Assembly (NCBI GenBank): GCA_918807975.1 | Contig: OU964924.1 | Coordinates: 19,203,695-19,267,694, forward strand | DNA: 64,000 bases | Origin: Aplidium turbinatum | Taxonomy: Eukaryota > Chordata > Ascidiacea > Aplousobranchia > Polyclinidae | Direction: 5' to 3' | In this document: positions 43,675-55,302 of the stretch, piece by piece | How the letters are laid out: the number at the start of each line of letters is the position of its first letter | How positions within the stretch are numbered: the first letter of the stretch is position 1 | The notes under the pieces: generated by a model | The model's database searches: none | What the model saw: the letters and a program-made list of their open reading frames with translations, nothing else | What the model was told of the DNA's origin: nothing | Made by a program: the position numbers and the translations under genes

Positions 43675-46121
43675 CTTTATGTTTGTTTTTTGAAACACTT
43701 TAATATTATTGTTATGAACATTATATATATATATAATTATACAATTATATATATATGTATATATAAGATAAAATCTTGAGACTTATGGTATAACATGTTA
43801 AAGTACAACGTTTAAGCGCCAAGTAAAGTATATTGTATTGGTTGACCAGCAATCATTAACTATCACACATAACATGTAGGAGGCCTCATGGCATTTTTCA
43901 GCTCTGTGAGCTAGATAATGCTTTCAGGCCTCAAAATTTGTACTGTTTTCCAGCGGTCAAGCATGTCTTACCGGACTGGCCCTTTCAGCGGACATTTAAT
44001 ATCTCAACCGGACATTTTTTTTGCATGTAGATTTTGCACAAAATCACACTACAGTATTGTGTAGTCGTGTTTGTAGAAGAAGATTTTCTACAACAGAATA
44101 ACTCGGCAATGGTTGATGGCTTAATAAACCGACCCTGAAGTATTCTGGAGCAGATTGCTTGCAAATAAAGTAGAAATAGTGTGGGCTTCCATTTTGTAGC
44201 CCAAGTTTTGAAGCATGAACTTTTAATTTCACATAAAAATTACGCTTTTGCTTAGTGATTTCAAATCCTTTTGAAACGTTTTTGCTACACTTGAGACTCT
44301 TGAAACTCTTTTAATCAATTTTTACAGCAAATTTTGTTTTGTAACATTCCTTTCCAACCAGACATTTTTCACAAAAACTTTTTGTCTGCTGCAATGTTAA
44401 TATCCAATGGAAACAAAATCTCCAGCTACACGAAAAACTAAAGGTTTGCAAAGTTATAAAAAATTAACAACTAGAAGTACAACTGGCTCAGAATAATGTT
44501 TTTAAAATTTTTGAATAAAAATAATATTGGTGGTGGTTGGGAGACTGTCTTAGTCTAAATGGTTGGGGTCTTGATGCGTTCCTACAATCCCTCCTTTGCT
44601 TGCTCTCCTACTACACACATAACTTGCAATCCTTTATTTTCCGATTTATGAGTCTGCGAGTGGGAATAGAAACCTGATTTTTGTACACACTTTAATACGG
44701 TTATATATTATATGTAAAACCAATAGCACAGAATCACAGAATGTCTGGGAAGGCGTCCTGTCATTCTCTTGACTGTTACCAACATACTGAATTTTCGACA
44801 CGAGGTATGTGGCTTAAACATAATGGCCTTTGGTAGGCAGGCCATGTCATTGAAAACAAAGGCGCAGCAACATAAAATCAATGTTACTGTGCTATCACTA
44901 TCAGCCACTGGCGGCACAGGCAGAAAAGTTTTTCTTTTTAATTACTTGTATCATTAGACAAATAAATGCAGTTTAACTAAAAGTACACAAAAATTGTTTG
45001 TTTTTTTGTGCTGTTTAGGAGATATAATATTATAATAGGGTAGACATTGACAATAACAAAATTTAAAAAAAAATCAGGCAGCAAAAGTTTACGATTAAAG
45101 AAGTTGCGCTCTCTCAACGGTTGTACTATTGGTGCTAGGATAAGCTATGATGTGTCAAACGCGTTTATTAACTTTTTAATGAACAAATAAAACAAGAAAA
45201 AATGTTAATAAGCCTATTGAAATTTGAGATAAGATTTCAGAAGTTGAAGTTTAGAAGCTTACGACTTACGAGCTTTTAGAAGTTGAATAAAATTTTCGTG
45301 CGTCTTACACATACATGTATATATTTCACTTGTTAATAGTACAAATAGGGGCCTTCATTTTGCAAATTTTGGTTTTCCAGTGAGGCGTTTTGGATGTTCG
45401 GATTTCCACATTGAATAAGCTTCTAGGACTGACAGTCTGACATGGTTAAATAATAGTTTTTGTTTTTTCACTTTTTCTTCATTAATTTTAACACTGATGT
45501 ACGGTATAGTCTTTCATGCCTGGTGAATGGTGATTGCCTTGATATGTCATCATGCTGGATTTAAGACTCTAGTGAGGTATTTTTCCTTCCATGATGGATT
45601 GATGGTGTCAGATTGTCATACTGCAGTTACAGTCTTGGTTTTGTGATCTGTGGTGATGCAGGCTATTTTTCTGACAAACAGAGTTTTTGTGTTCTTAAAT
45701 GATAAGCTAAATAGCCTAGTGAGTTCAGCTGCTTTCTAGGCATAAACTAGATAAATCATTTGCTACTTTTAACCTACTAGTGTAGCAACAAAACATTATA
45801 GTCACAGCACCTATAGTGCATTGCTACATTGCGTTTAAAAACAGTGCGTTCTGTTTTATTGCTAGATTTTTATTATCTTTTGTATACCGGTATAACTAAT
45901 AAAAAACAGGTAGGCTATATATACTTTTGGTGCATTCTGTTTAATTGCAATATATACATATAATATATATTGTGCTTGTCTTTGTTTCTATGTTTAATGT
46001 TCTCTTTGTGGTATTGCTGTTAAGATAATACTTTAAAATTGTTCACCAGACTTGGTACAGTGTCAGTGATGGGTTTATATATAGTTACATACAAAAATAT
46101 ATACAATTACAAAACAACAAT
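43675..46121. other. Intergenic, no gene seen
   Basis: TA-rich microsatellites at 43715-43770 and 45940-45970. A CAGGCCTCAAAATTTG start at 43935 resembles the orphan end at 9423. No coding region or RNA gene I can support. Confidence 0.45.
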
Positions 46122-46819
46122 TACAAAAATATATATGAATTTTAACAGGGAATTAAACTAAAACCACTATCTAATTCTTAGTCATATAGAATTTATCAAT
46201 AAATTGATATACAGATGAAATCGGTTAATCGAATCACCTATTTGCCAGACGTTTTGATACGATTATACGATTGATTCGTTTAACCAATTTACTAAAAAAA
46301 AGCTTTATTGTGAATGGGCGTAATTGTTGGGAAGATGCCTGTGCTGACTAGGCTGCAACGCACATTACAACTGATGATTCCTACACTGTTTACAATTCTG
46401 GTTAAACTTTAAAGAGTTTACTAGTTCTGTGTTACATAACACTATGCCGTATGTTCCATCCAGCAAAACTGGTCCTTTTTACATTGATTTATTATCTGCA
46501 GACGTTGAAACAATGCAAAAAAGACCAGACTTGGCTGCTGACTTGGCTGAGCAGGTATGATCAAAGCATTTTTCTGCAAACTGCGGCTTGCGGCAATCGG
46601 ACTTGTTTTCATCTCACCAATCACAAACGCACAATGCGAACTTTGACCGTTAAAGTTTTTGATTCAAGCGTGCTATTTTTAGCTCGTACCAGCTGTGTAG
46701 TTTTGAGTATTGAACGTGGCCTACGAAAATAGTGGTATGGTAGAAAAACACGGCTCACACACATTGTTTTGAAATCGCAAAGTTTTTTTTCAAGTCTTTT
46801 GCGCTGTCTGGTAAAATAA

Positions 46820-49793
46820 CACTAGTCTACAGAAAATTTCAGGTTTGGGTTTTGACGACTCATTTTAGCTAATTTTGGGGCGCTGAATCCGAAAATGAAC
46901 TCAGATTTTCTCTATCACATCACGTTTTTGAGATATGAAATATTCCTAATTTTTGAAAAATATCAATTTTGCCCCCCCTCTGTTGTCAAAACAAGGAATT
47001 TTGATGTAATAAACACTGTTTACCTGCAATAATCTAGCTTTAATTAGCAAACAAGCATTCTATATTATATTCACACAAAGTTGCGTTGTCTTTATTAAAA
47101 TTTCATGCCTTGGAATAAAAAATAGGCATGCAAAAGAGCAACCATAATAACATCAAACGCTACATTATGCTGACGAACATGTCGATAGGACAGTGACAAG
47201 GTATTATCTGAATTATAGCCTACAGTTCACACAATATGCACATAGACATTCCAATGGATTGCAGAAATTCTGAAGACACACACAGAAATAGGAAAGTGCC
47301 AAAATAAAGATTGACTCAAAGGGACTTGGGCAGGGCGAGTTCAGAAACAGTCAAAAAAAGAGCTTTCATAAAATATGAACTCTTCACTTATAAGCTTAAA
47401 AATGTTCTTTTGAGGGACTTTCTTTTATGAGCATCATCTGGAATTTCTCTTTTAAAACTCCAGCAATAGTCGGCCATCATATGACAATCCCACCGACCTT
47501 GATAACGTTCCTCCATAATTTTAATATCCTGGTGAAAACGTTCACCCTGTTCTTCACTAACTTTCCCAAGGTTTTCTGGAAACTCATCCGCATGGCTCTT
47601 CAAATAGTGAACTTTGATGCTCATCCTGCATCCCAAATCTTCAAAACTAAGCAGTAGCTCCCTTAAGAGATATTTATAATTTTCTGCTTTTCTGTTTCCC
47701 AAAAAATTTCTCACAACAGCACCAAAAGCATTCCAAGCTCTAGCCTCGAATGGCAACATTGATTTTACAAAATTTTCATCCTTTAACAATTGCCTGATTT
47801 GTGGTCCATTGAAAATCCCAGCTCTTTTTTTCTCTTCACTGAGACCAGGAAAAGCATAACATATATACTTAAAACACTCTCCTTCATGATCCAAAGCTTT
47901 TACATATTGTTTCATGAGACCAAGTTTGATGCGAAGAGGAGGCAAGAGGATTATTTTGATATCAACTAACTGATCACGTATGATATTTTTGTCTCCAGGT
48001 ATCAAGGTGAGCCTTGGAGGCCACTCTTCTTTGTTCCAGTGCTGATCCTTGACCCTGCTGTCCCAGTAGCATAGAAAACATAGGTATTTGGTGTAGCCAC
48101 TTTGTTGCCCCAGCAAAAAGTTCACCATTTTTAAATCTACACAGATGAGCCAACCATGCTCATGGTACTTTAACTTTTCAAGAACGGTTTTGATGTTCTG
48201 ATACTCTTCTTTCATTGTCACCGAATGTCCTATCGGAATAGAACCGTACACGTTACCATTGTGAAGTAGAACACACTTCAAACTTCGTTTGGAGCTATCA
48301 ATGAAAAGTCTCCATTCGTCTGCATCATACTGTGGTAACCCCATTTCTAGAAGAAGCCTTTCTATATTGTTGCAATAAACGAAATAATTGTGGGAAGCAA
48401 AATATGGAAGCAGTTCTTTTTCTCGTTTGCGATAAAATGTCACGTTTGTACCAGCTTTGAGAAGTTTCCTTTCCTGTAGCCTTGATGCCAATAACTCCGC
48501 AGATTGCTTCAAAGGCAAATACAAATCTCTCACTAAATCATTTAATTCCATCTGATTAAACTGGGAAGGCTTGTCTGACAGATCCTCGGGTGCTGGTTGA
48601 AAAATTTCACTTTCTCCTTCACTAAACGATGCTTCTGAAAAAGAAATAGCCTCTTCGTGTAGTTCTGGAAGTGATGTAAATACTGGCAGTGGCTTTTCAT
48701 CACTGTGAGGAACTGGCCGCAATGCCAAATCCAGATTTGGATATTTCAAACGATGTTTACTCTTTTTGTTATACCCTTTCACACTAACAAGACAAAAATA
48801 ACAATCGTCAACATGATTTCGTTGCTCTCGCCAAATCATGGGTATTCCAAATTTCATTTGTAAACCTTTTCCTTGCGACCAACTTCTCAGACATTCAACG
48901 CAGGTCTTGCACACTTTATCAGGAGCCCAGCTTTTGTCCTGGTCTCCCAACTTGACTTTAAAGTAAGCAAGATATGCTCTTTTTACAAACGTGGTAGCCT
49001 AATATTGCATTGTTGAGACTTCAACATGAAGCATCCACAAATGTAACAAAATATATCCGGATCATTACAACATTTTATTCTTTTGCTGGAAGCAGACATA
49101 GCTTGACATCAAATATAACCTTCCTTTGTTAGTAGTTTTCTAAGAGCAAGTTTTTCCACAGAAACACCACTATACCAAAAACTCTAACCGACTTGAACTC
49201 AAACCTATAAAGTATGAAAGTACCTTTTCCTTCTACAAACCACTTTTCAGCTTGAACTCTGATGTTGGTCTGTACAATGTACATGTGCTTTATGAAACTT
49301 CTAAATAAATCTTCCTTACTAAGCAAGAATTTATTACTAAGTCAAATCTACTCCCACCAGCTGTCTTCCTACAATATTCCATCTGCACAGAGATAGCAGC
49401 TGACCCACAGATAACGCCTGAGAAGCCAAGACAGGGAGTTCAAGCCAGCATGGAAAAACTCAACGCTACCAATCTCCACTATGTCCTATTACGATTATCA
49501 TAACAGGAATTTTTTTTATTTTAGAGGAAATCTGAACCAATTTATGAATTTAGTGTAAAAATATCTCTATGTTAGAAAGTTTATAGCTGTCAGAAAATAA
49601 TTATATTTGACATTTTACTGCACTAAAAAGGGCAAAATTGGTCAATTTCATAAAATAATGACCACGATAGAAAAAAAACTTGATGTGATAGAGAAAATCT
49701 GAGTTTATTTTCGGATTCAGCGCCCCAAAATTAGCCAAAATCAGTTGTCAAAACCCAAACCTGAAAAAAAAAGTTGAAATTTGTAGACCAGTG
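46820..49793 (-). mobile_element. Unclassified DNA transposon with TAA duplications
   Basis: Tips CACTAGTCTACA and, inverted, CACTGGTCTACA open inverted repeats of about 110 bp that share AGGTTTGGGTTTTGAC, TTTTGGGGCGCTGAATCCGA and ACTCAGATTTTCTCTATCAC. TAA is present on both sides (46817-46819, 49794-49796), so a 3-bp duplication is likely. The single gene on the minus strand fills most of the interior. The element is nearly whole apart from one frameshift in the gene. Confidence 0.85.
47388..49099 (-). pseudogene. Zinc-finger/DDE-like transposase of an uncharacterised family
   Basis: An ATG at 49099 opens MSASSKRIKCCNDPDIFCYI and CGCFMLKSQQ. The frame shifts by one base near 49010 and continues as TFVKRAYLAYFKVKLGDQDK to the stop at 47388 (long frame from 48950, 520 codons). 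The N-terminus has paired cysteines (FCYICG, VCKTCVEC, DDCYFC), which suggest zinc binding. Then come FIDSSKRSLK (D218 in the 520-codon frame), WLICVDLKMV (D272), CFLCYWDSR, and KVHYLKSHADEF with SEEQGERFHQDI (E470). D, D and E in that order suggest a DDE-type transposase; this is inference. The family is common in animal databases as uncharacterised proteins, from memory. The terminal repeats support a mobile role. Confidence 0.75.
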
Positions 49794-50118
49794 TAATTAA
49801 TTTGCAATGTTCTTCAACTGAACGAGACTGTACAAATGAAATTATGCACTGCATTTCACAACAGTAGGCTACTTGTTTTCAGCAATTTAAAAAAAACTCT
49901 CCAAAGTTTTCTGGTAAAAACTTTTGGACATGCTTTCCAACACTTCCCTCTCAAACCGAAATAATTTGTCCATGTCCATTTCTTGGAAGGCCAGTCGCCG
50001 ACGGATGACATCAAAAGCATTTAAACTTCTTTAGTGTGATTATTCCTTTTGTGTGCTCTTCGGTTTTAATGAAGCCCAGCTGTGCGAAAATTGGTTCTTT
50101 GTAGTGCGATGTCTAGCA

Positions 50119-50944
50119 CAGGGGTGGGCAAACTTTTTGTAATGAGGGCCACATTTGAAAAATGTTGCAGCCTGGGGGCCGCACACTCTCATTACAAAGT
50201 AAGAAAATTTACCCGGTGTGTAAATAAACGCATATTCATATTAAACACAATTTTTGTATTTCACACTCAGTTACGTTTAAAGCTATGCAATCATCATCAC
50301 AAAAGTTAATGAGATTTGTGCAACTGTTTACAGTTTTTCACAATCTTCTGGTTTGGTTGTGTCGTTTTAAATTGTACTCCTTGAAAACAGCCACAGACTC
50401 AAGGCACAACAAGCAAACTGCTTTATTCCCAATTTCGATAAAATAGTATTTAACAGTCCATTCCTTATTGAAAACACGACTTTCGTTTTCAATCTTTCGC
50501 TTCTTAACAGCACTCATTATTTTAACAGAGTAAAATATAAATCTTTTATTTTTTAACAAAAATCCTGTCGAAGTAGAAAACATTAAACTGTGCGTCTCAA
50601 ATAACTATAAAAAGCTATTCGGAGGAAAGTAGAAGTACTGGTACTGGTAGGCCTATGGTAGACGCTACCGTATTTGTATTTTATGATCAAACAATTGAAT
50701 CAAACAATGCGTGAGAGCATGTTGCAATACATGCGCGACTGACGTGTGTGTGTTTACGCACTGACTCTGAAGAGAAAAACGCACTCGTAAAGGGAATAAT
50801 ATATTGTCATATAACCTGTTTAATTAAAACAATAAGTGATGAGTAGTAGTTTCTGCAAGTGCCGGCGGGCCGCATAAAATGGTCTTGCGGGTCGCATAAA
50901 ATGGTCTTGCGGGCCACATGCGGGCCGTAGTTCGCCCACCCCTG
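50119..50944 (-). mobile_element. hAT (Charlie/ZBED type), internally deleted
   Basis: Ends CAGGGGTGGGCAAACTTTTT and, inverted, CAGGGGTGGGCGAACTACGG. Perfect 8-bp duplication GTCTAGCA (50111-50118 and 50945-50952). It retains only the BED-finger start of the transposase, so most of the gene has been lost. Confidence 0.95.
50338..50517 (-). pseudogene. BED zinc-finger start of a hAT transposase
   Basis: 59 codons: MSAVKKRKIENESRVFNKEW, then YYFIEIGNKAVCLLCLESVA and NLKRHNQTRR. The C-x2-C (CLLC) followed by R-H is the first part of the BED finger of ZBED/GTF2IRD2-type hAT transposases. The catalytic part is absent. Confidence 0.85.
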
Positions 50945-51300
50945 GTCTAGCACATAAGATTATGGTCTGGGATTACAGACACTTGTCTTTGTTTTGAGTG
51001 CATGCGTCTGTCTCACCTTTGCTTCATTTCACCTTTGAACATTGCAGACAATTATGCGAAGCAAAAAAGAGACATTCTCTTTTCCCTAACAGGTATAATT
51101 ATACGATTAAATGAATGAAGTATGTAAACTAGAAGCAAATCCTGATGCTTTTATCCGACTTATTCTTTTAAGCGGTATGCGATTAACCGATGTTTTTACT
51201 TAACATCAGATTGGATTTGGTTTGGGATTTCAGGTTTTGATTAAAATAAGCGATTGATACGTTTAAGCAGTAAACTATTAACCGATTTCGTCTGTATACA

Positions 51301-51476
51301 CAACATCTTGAAAATTCACCCTTAACAATTACCCCATTTTCCCAATCTGCATAAATCAATACTGCATACTGCAATAAATGCATACTGCAATAAGTACAAT
51401 TATTACCATGATAGAAAGAGATTTATGCAGATTAGGAAAATGGGGTAATTGTTATGGGTGAATTTTCAAGATGTTG
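51301..51476. mobile_element. Hairpin MITE
   Basis: Arms 51301-51356 and 51421-51476 are inverse copies, 54 of 56 positions matching (CAACATCTTGAAAATTCACC ...), with a 64-bp loop. GTATA is present on both sides. It interrupts the right arm of the 46122-51575 element; the left arm is uninterrupted at that place. Confidence 0.85.
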
Positions 51477-52154
51477 CGTATATATCAATTTATTGATAAA
51501 TTCTATTTGACTAAGAATAAGATAGTGGTTTTAGTTTAATTTCCTGTTAAAATTCATATATATTTTTGTTTAGGCTATATGCCGTAATAATGTTGATTTA
51601 AAAAAAATGAATTTGTTAAGATTTCTTTATTTCGTGATTGGATTTCAATGTTAACACCTAAAATTTCAATGTTACAAAGATATATATATATATAATATGT
51701 TGAAAAGTATTGCAGAGCCTTTCGTTTGACAACTGTTATGTAAGAACTTTTTTTGCATTATGTTATAATGTAGGGTTATGCCATGTATATTGTATTTTAT
51801 ATCTTAGATGGTAATACATTGTAATACATATTGCCACAAAAATTGCTGAAATTAATGTTCACAGAGTGTTATTTTTATGTAAAAAAGTGCAAAGATCAAC
51901 CAGCACTACCAAATTATAGAGTTTACTTAGCCCAAACTTTTAGATTTTGTTGATTTGTTGAGTTGCACAGTTATACTTTTTAATGTGCATATTAAAATCT
52001 ACAATCTGCTACTATTCTGGGAAATCCCAGAGAAAATTCTGAGAAATGTCAGTTCGGAGAATTTTAAAATTCCACAGCGCTAGCGGCATTTGTTTATTCA
52101 AAGAAATTAGCTTATAATAGAGGTTAACCAAGTAAAGTGTCACCGAAAAATTCT

Positions 52155-52580
52155 AGTGCGTCCAGCCGTCCATCTCTGAGTCGCGGAATGGCCTGTTTCG
52201 GTGAGTCCGATCCCTATTCGGTGATTTTTTCAATTTTTTTTTAAATTATCGGGTAACGTAGCCTAATTATCATTGACGCTTTAGGGTTAGAGGCTAGGAA
52301 CTCACCGAATAGTAGCAGACCCTCTGAGTCGGTAGGCATGGGTTCGATATCATATACCCTGTCGGAGTGTCGGGTTATACCAAAAACTTTTTAAAAATGG
52401 TGCTGAAACTAATTCCTGCTTGGCACTGAGCAATAGAATGGATTCGGGTAATAATGTACTCAGTTGCCCCTCTATGTGACTGCATTGACACTGTCTGCTT
52501 TGTAAAGTGCTGACGAGCAACGCATTCTGTGATGGATACAGCGCGTAAAACCAGCATTATTATAAGCATTAACATAAAAG
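52155..52580 (+). repeat. tRNA-derived SINE split by a MITE
   Basis: 52155-52183 and 52332-52580 join across the 9-bp duplication TCTGAGTCG. Joined, they give a tRNA-like head with B box GGGTTCGATATC (52340-52351), then TTATACCAAAAACTTTTTAAAA, the same body start as in the SINE at 19846. Limits are approximate. Confidence 0.7.
52184..52322 (+). mobile_element. MITE of the GGTCTGCTACTATTCGG family, copy d
   Basis: From CGGAATGGCCTGTTTCGG to the inverse of GGGTCTGCTACTATTCGG. Perfect 9-bp duplication TCTGAGTCG (52175-52183 and 52323-52331). Inserted in a SINE that lies in a longer relative of the same MITE. Confidence 0.95.
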
Positions 52581-53062
52581 ACAAAGCCTTACCATAGCCA
52601 AAAACAGTACTAATTTTGACTAACCACTGGCTGCGTATTAGTATTAAATTACTTACTTGGGCACCGGAATTACTTGGAAATGGTTACTTTTTAGTTGTTT
52701 TTTAAAGAAATTTTTGACAAGACCAGTGTTATAGATTAAATTAATTGCCTAACCTTTTGCATGGATATGGAAAGGTAAAAGAAAAACATCCTACCTAGAT
52801 AATCCCTACAAATTCTCAAAATTTCTCCGAAATGGGATTTCTCCGAATTAGATTCACCAAAATGGGCCATTCTGTAAAATCTTGTAACGTACTGTATTTT
52901 ATGTGTATTGAGCATTGATTGATTATGTTGAATGTTATTCAGAATTTGCTTACAGTAAGAATGCAAAGATGATTTTTTGACCGAAAATTTTTTATTTTGT
53001 GCATAGGCTTATACAATTGTACCTATTCCTATATATAATGTTTTTGGGATGAAGTAATTAAA

Positions 53063-53164
53063 ATGTCACAGAAGCTGCAATACATTAAGCAAGAGCAGCC
53101 AAAATTTATAAAACAGTTCAAAGAAAAAGCTGGAATAAAAGACACGACGACAGTAAATGAAAAG
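53063..53164 (+). CDS. KIAA1143: KIAA1143-like gene, exon 1
   Basis: 34 codons, MSQKLQYIKQEQPKFIKQFK then EKAGIKDTTTVNEK, ending at the donor AAG|GTAGTC in phase 0. The string Q-x-Y-I-x-x-x-x-P-x-F-x-x-x-F-K-E-x-x-G matches the start of human KIAA1143 ([20 protein letters not shown]). KIAA1143 proteins are small, charged and of unknown function. The three exons join in phase into about 134 residues, near the 154 of human. The gene is likely intact despite the elements in intron 2. Confidence 0.88.
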
Positions 53165-53322
53165 GTAGTCTCAATGTTTCATTGTGTTTCTGTTGTATTT
53201 TTGCAGAAAAGCTAGTAACGGTAAAACAAGAGTTCCCATCAGGTTTTGTTTATTCACATTTTTTTTCTATTATTGGAAAGAAGCTTTTTTGTTGTTTATT
53301 TTTTTTATTTTATTTTAAACAG

Positions 53323-53431
53323 AGACTGCAATCTAATGCAGAGCTGGATGACAGATCAGACAATGAAGATGAAAAGCCTGTTGTTGTTGTTTTAAATGAA
53401 TCACACCTTACTAAGGATGAAGCTGAAAAAG
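53323..53431 (+). CDS. KIAA1143: KIAA1143-like gene, exon 2
   Basis: After the acceptor TATTTTAAACAG it reads RLQSNAELDDRSDNEDEKPV then VVVLNESHLTKDEAEK and ends at G|GTACTA in phase 1. The acidic DxSDxEDExP followed by VVVL is the central signature of the family (human DHSDKEDEQPQVVVL). Confidence 0.9.
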
Positions 53432-53497
53432 GTACTACCTATACTTTCATTGAAATATTCCGCATGCTTGCCAGCAGTAGGTTAATATCACAATTTA

Positions 53498-55283
53498 CAG
53501 GGTGATCAAACCAACTAAATGTTGAAGGGCCAATTGATTCCCTGGATTATTGCAACATTTGGAGAAGACCGAATAAATCTTCAACAAGATGGAGCTATCT
53601 GTCCCACACAGCAGATCTTGTCCAGGACTGGTGTAAAGAGAATGTGGTGGGGTTTTGTCCAAAGGAATTATGCCCTCCATCCTCACCTGATTTAAACCCA
53701 ATATACTTCGCAATGTGGAGCATCTTGGAGACTGATGTATGTTCTTCAAATCATTCAAACGTTACAGCTCTGAAGGTAAAATTGCGCACTTGTTGGAAAA
53801 AAATATCATCAGACACCATATGCGTGCCTCATGCTGTCAAGTACTTAAAAATGTTTTTTGTCATCCTTTGAGATCAATGCAACATTTGGAGAAGACCGAA
53901 TAAATCTTCAACAAGATGGGGCTATGTCCCACACAGCAGATCTCGTCCAGGACTGGTGTAAGGAAAATATGGCAGGGTTTTGGCCAAAAGAATTATGGCC
54001 TTCATCCTTACCTGATTTAAACCCAATGGACTTCGCAATATGGAGCATCTTGGAGAGTGTTGTCTGTACTTCAAATCATTCAAACGTTATAGCTGTGATG
54101 GCAAAATTGCGGGAGCAAGTCTTTTAGGCGCAGACAGTTAGGCGCCGGTCAAATAGGCGTGCACACTGTGGCGCCCGTTCATTTAGATGCTATTCCTAGT
54201 AATGTCTGCAGATTATATCAGCTTGGCAGGTAGGGCAATGCTTTTCACACAAAATGTTATATAGAACAAAAAAATATGTCATGGCTTCTGTGAGTGAAGC
54301 TGCTTAAACCGGCCATGCTTTTCACACATAGTGTTATATTGAATTGAAAAATATATTGTATTTTAATGCGCTTGTTTGGCATTTATTTGTTGTTAGTCCA
54401 GGTTTGCGTAGGCAAAAGCTTTATCAATAAATTATTCAAGTTTCCGAGCATAACTGAGTTCACTTTTAGTGAGTCAAATAATTAACTACACTAAATACCA
54501 CTAAAAAAATATACCGTAGCCTACATTCAAGCGGGTGGTAGGCTTGAGTGAAGAATAACTTAGTTTTCCGTCAAAACCTCGACTACGTTTAATAACGAGC
54601 AAAGTCGCACCATTATGCTTGCAACTTGTAGCCAGGGTTCATATGCCTTTCCATCCTGAGTAGAAGTAATTGCGAAAGATAACGGATGAAGTAAGGTTCC
54701 ATCTGGCTGCAACTTGTGTTCATGATGCACAGCAAATGTCCTGTGGAGACGTGCTAATATCAAGAGTAGTAGAGCGTTGTCTCGCATCTCATCTCCACAC
54801 GCGTATTAACAAACAACATATTTTTCTGTTCAATATAACATTTTGTGTGAAAAGCATTGCCCTACCTGCCAAGCTGATACAATCTGCAGACATTACTAGG
54901 AATAGCACCTAAATGAACGAGCGCCACAGTGCTCCGCACCTAAATATCCAGACGCCACAGTGTGCGACGCACACTGTGCGTGCCTATTTGATCAGCGCCT
55001 AACTGTCTGCGCCTAAAAGACGTGAACCCAAAATTGCGCACTTGTTAGAAAAAAAATATCATCAGACAACATATTATGCATGCCTCATGCAGTCAAGTGC
55101 ACAACAGACTACAGGCGTTTAGTGAAGACAAAGGGAGGATATGTTGAAAAGTAAGAGTTCATTTTGTTTAATTATACTTTTCTTTGTATTTTTCTTTATA
55201 TTTGTAAATTTTTTCCTGTTTGAATGTATAGTATGTACTATTAGTTCAATAAATATTTGTCTACACTTGGTTTGATCACCCTG
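53498..55283 (+). mobile_element. mariner-like transposon in intron 2, decayed
   Basis: TA on both sides (53496-53497, 55284-55285) and inverted ends CAGGGTGATCAAACCAA. Inside, a transposase piece is present twice in tandem, at 53551-53870 and 53879-54111. The second reads INLQQDGAMSHTADLVQDWC then FWPKELWPSSLPDLNPMDFA, the second and third catalytic regions of Tc1/mariner enzymes (QQDGA..H.A, S-P-D-L-N-P-x-D). The 5' part is missing. A 918-bp foldback MITE (54112-55029) interrupts it. It reads in the same direction as the host gene. Confidence 0.9.
54112..55029. mobile_element. Foldback MITE with GTCTTTTAGGCGCAGACAG ends
   Basis: Inverted repeats of about 190 bp (GTCTTTTAGGCGCAGACAGT ... 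to CACACAAAATGTTATAT). Perfect 9-bp duplication AAAATTGCG (54103-54111 and 55030-55038), visible because it splits a known mariner sequence. Outer tips GGAGCAAG and, inverted, GGGTTCACG. No coding capacity. Confidence 0.88.
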
Positions 55284-55302
55284 TAAAATGACTAAAGCTT
55301 TA

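Larger units (their letters stand above)
46122..51575. mobile_element. Outer element with long inverted ends
   Basis: 46133-46300 is matched in inverted orientation by 51563-51180, starting at the tips with TATATATGAATTTTAACAGG / inverse. The match goes on through CCACTATCTAATTCTTAGTC and AAATCGGTTAATCG. The right arm is split by a hairpin MITE (51301-51476). It contains the 46820-49793 and 50119-50944 transposons. CGGTTAATCG-like motifs recur near both ends. No coding region of its own is recognised. Confidence 0.7.
52002..52874 (-). mobile_element. Longer relative of the GGTCTGCTACTATTCGG MITE
   Basis: Starts CAATCTGCTACTATTCTGGG and ends with the inverse of CAGAATGGCCCATTTTGGTG. Flanked by TAAATCTA-type 9-bp repeats (TAAAATCTA 51993-52001, TAAAATCTT 52875-52883, one mismatch). 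It contains a SINE and, within that, a short MITE of the same end type. Its own sequence carries no gene. 51576-51992 and 52884-53062 show nothing else. Confidence 0.75.
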
